A stretch of DNA of 7,041 nt from JADJTT01 sp049306275 (GTDB taxonomy: Bacteria; Bacteroidota; Bacteroidia; Chitinophagales; Saprospiraceae). Under the pieces are notes generated by a model, which searched no databases, was not told the origin of the DNA, and saw nothing but the letters and a program-made list of their open reading frames with translations. The stretch is taken from positions 1 to 7,041 of the forward strand of contig JBAQQB010000190.1 of the NCBI GenBank assembly GCA_049306275.1, written 5' to 3'. The number at the start of each line of letters is the position of its first letter. The stretch's first letter is position 1. A program made the position numbers and the translations under genes. Positions 6,322 through 7,041 of the stretch are shown in pieces.

Positions 6322-6880
6322 TTAATTTTTCACAAACCGGAATACACTTTGATTCAAGCTGGCAAAATAAATGCCGGGAGGCAGCTTATCCAGGGGCGCC
6401 TTCCAGACATTAGCACCCGGGGAGCAGGATTCTTCCCGCTGCCAAACTACTTTGCCGGAGAGGTCGGACAATTGGAGCCTCATCGGGCTGCCTTGATCGC
6501 CGTAGGGAATGTTCTCCTCTCCTTCTATCTCGTATGTAAAACTATTGCCGGTCACGTCGAGGATCAGTTCTTCCAGCTCGATACAATCTTCGGACCGGCC
6601 GTAATCAAAACGGACGCCTGTGCCGCTTACCGTGCCGGAGATCAGCAGGTCATCTGCCCTGAAATCGGCAGGAGGAGATCCGCCGCCGTCATATTCAAAG
6701 TACACAGGGAACGCCATTTGAAAACAATCTTCGCCCCCCCCCCAGGCAGTCTGTAAGGGCAGGGTCTTCCGGGAAGCCCACGACGAGATGAATGTCGGCG
6801 CAATCCGTTTGAGCCTGCAATGCAAGGGCTGAACCGATGCAGCAAATCCATGCTGTGCAATGCATAATCAATTTTTTCAA
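6322..6880 (-). pseudogene. Small T9SS-secreted protein, frameshifted in a G10 tract (possibly phase-variable)
   Basis: Two frames join across a run of ten G (- strand; C at 6734-6743). The first, from 6880, encodes a signal peptide (MKKLIMHCTAWICCIGSALA, then LQAQ) and TDCADIHLVVGFPEDPALTD. The second continues from the tract to TAA at 6322-6324 with FPVYFEYDGGGSPPADF, FDYGRSEDCIELEELILDV and a tail like a T9SS sorting domain: RLQLSDLSGKVVWQ and LDKLPPGIYFASL. With G9 or G12 they fuse; G9 gives 185 aa with mature cysteines at 27, 45, 52, 99 and 152. The sorting domain lacks the usual PNP motif, so its first strand is diverged or lost. The start would be TTG at 6880, which provides the KK n-region; an ATG at 6865 is the alternative but leaves no positive charge. 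I do not recognise the central region. It lies just upstream of the beta-helix gene and may share its transcript. The shift could be a switch, a true mutation or a sequencing error. Confidence 0.7.
6734..6743 (-). repeat. Homopolymer G10 tract inside the small T9SS gene
   Basis: Ten consecutive C on the + strand, so G10 in the coding strand, about 46 codons into the gene. It is the longest homopolymer I see in the window and falls exactly where the signal-peptide frame and the downstream frame part. Glycine codons GGG GGG GGx are read there in either frame, so changes in tract length alter only the frame. Confidence 0.9.
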
Positions 6881-6927
6881 AAAAATCGGTTTATAGGTGA
6901 AAAAATATCCTGAAACTCTAAGTACAT

Positions 6928-6980
6928 GACAAAAGTTGTCGAATAAAAAAAGCTGCCATATCTTAAAGGTTGGTAACCAA
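6928..6980. promoter_or_regulatory. Short palindromes in the divergent intergenic region
   Basis: The 113 bases between the small T9SS gene and the + strand frame at 6994 hold GACAA-AAG-TTGTC at 6928-6940 and TTGGT-A-ACCAA at 6970-6980, plus a direct repeat ACATGACA at 6924-6931 and 6992-6999. AAGGTTGG at 6966-6973 is repeated inverted at 7001-7008. Such small palindromes near a start could be operator sites or the terminal region of a mobile element. No promoter consensus accompanies them. Confidence 0.25.
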
Positions 6981-6993
6981 TAGAAAGTAAGAC

Positions 6994-7041
6994 ATGACAG
7001 CCAACCTTAAAGGTAAGGGATTCGCAGAGGTTTTGCAAGCC
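6994..7041 (+). CDS. N-terminus of an unidentified protein, cut by the window edge
   Basis: ATG at 6994 opens a frame that stays open to the window end: MTANLKGKGFAEVLQA (16 codons). An in-frame TAA at 6988-6990 rules out an earlier start. The A/G-rich AGAAAGTAAG before it is a modest initiation context. Inverted and direct short repeats just upstream would suit the left end of an insertion sequence, and a short leader before a transposase would look like this, but I do not recognise the family from 16 residues. It is divergent from the small T9SS gene. Confidence 0.4.
   Translation, partial: MTANLKGKGFAEVLQA

Noticed and set aside
6349..6756. 135-codon + strand frame over the small T9SS gene
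   Set aside because: Antisense shadow; the - strand shows a signal peptide and a sorting tail, which this frame lacks.

Overview
The window looks like a piece of a Bacteroidota chromosome, most likely Saprospiria-like (Lewinella/Haliscomenobacter type). The reasons are a TonB-dependent receptor with an N-terminal carboxypeptidase-regulatory-like domain followed by a DUF4249 lipoprotein, two proteins with type IX secretion (T9SS) C-terminal signals, SprB-like repeats, start codons without Shine-Dalgarno sequences, and a promoter match of the TAnnTTTG type. The lineage is inferred from gene content only. The receptor gene is about 60% GC where I counted it.

Layout. Positions 1-60 carry the last 19 codons of an upstream + strand gene. 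Positions 232-3504 hold a probable two-gene + strand operon: an outer-membrane TonB-dependent receptor (783 aa) and, 69 bp later, a DUF4249 lipoprotein (283 aa). The 69-bp gap is filled by a hairpin built from 7-bp repeats. Positions 3505-3791 contain no intact gene, but hold a very good Bacteroidota promoter match in front of what looks like the stump of a secreted-protein gene, broken in a T8 tract. On the - strand follow a right-handed beta-helix/SprB/T9SS cell-surface protein (3792-6248, 818 aa) and, upstream of it, a small T9SS-secreted protein (6322-6880). The small gene is split by a frameshift exactly in a run of ten G, and the 73-bp gap between the two - strand genes holds a second heptad hairpin. 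At the right edge a new + strand reading frame begins at 6994 and leaves the window.

How the parts work together. The receptor and lipoprotein probably form one outer-membrane uptake or sensing unit; nothing shows the substrate, and there is no SusD-type partner. The two - strand products carry Sec signal peptides and T9SS tails, so they should be exported and anchored or released at the cell surface, where the beta-helix protein may act in adhesion or polysaccharide binding. The two gene pairs converge on 3505-3791 and share no obvious function.

Most worth a second look: the G10 tract that would switch the small secreted protein on at G9 or G12; the orphan promoter plus signal-peptide stump with its own T8 frameshift; the paired heptad-repeat hairpins; and the sharply AT-rich core of the beta-helix gene between GC-richer ends. 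I see no complete new defence or biosynthetic system here.
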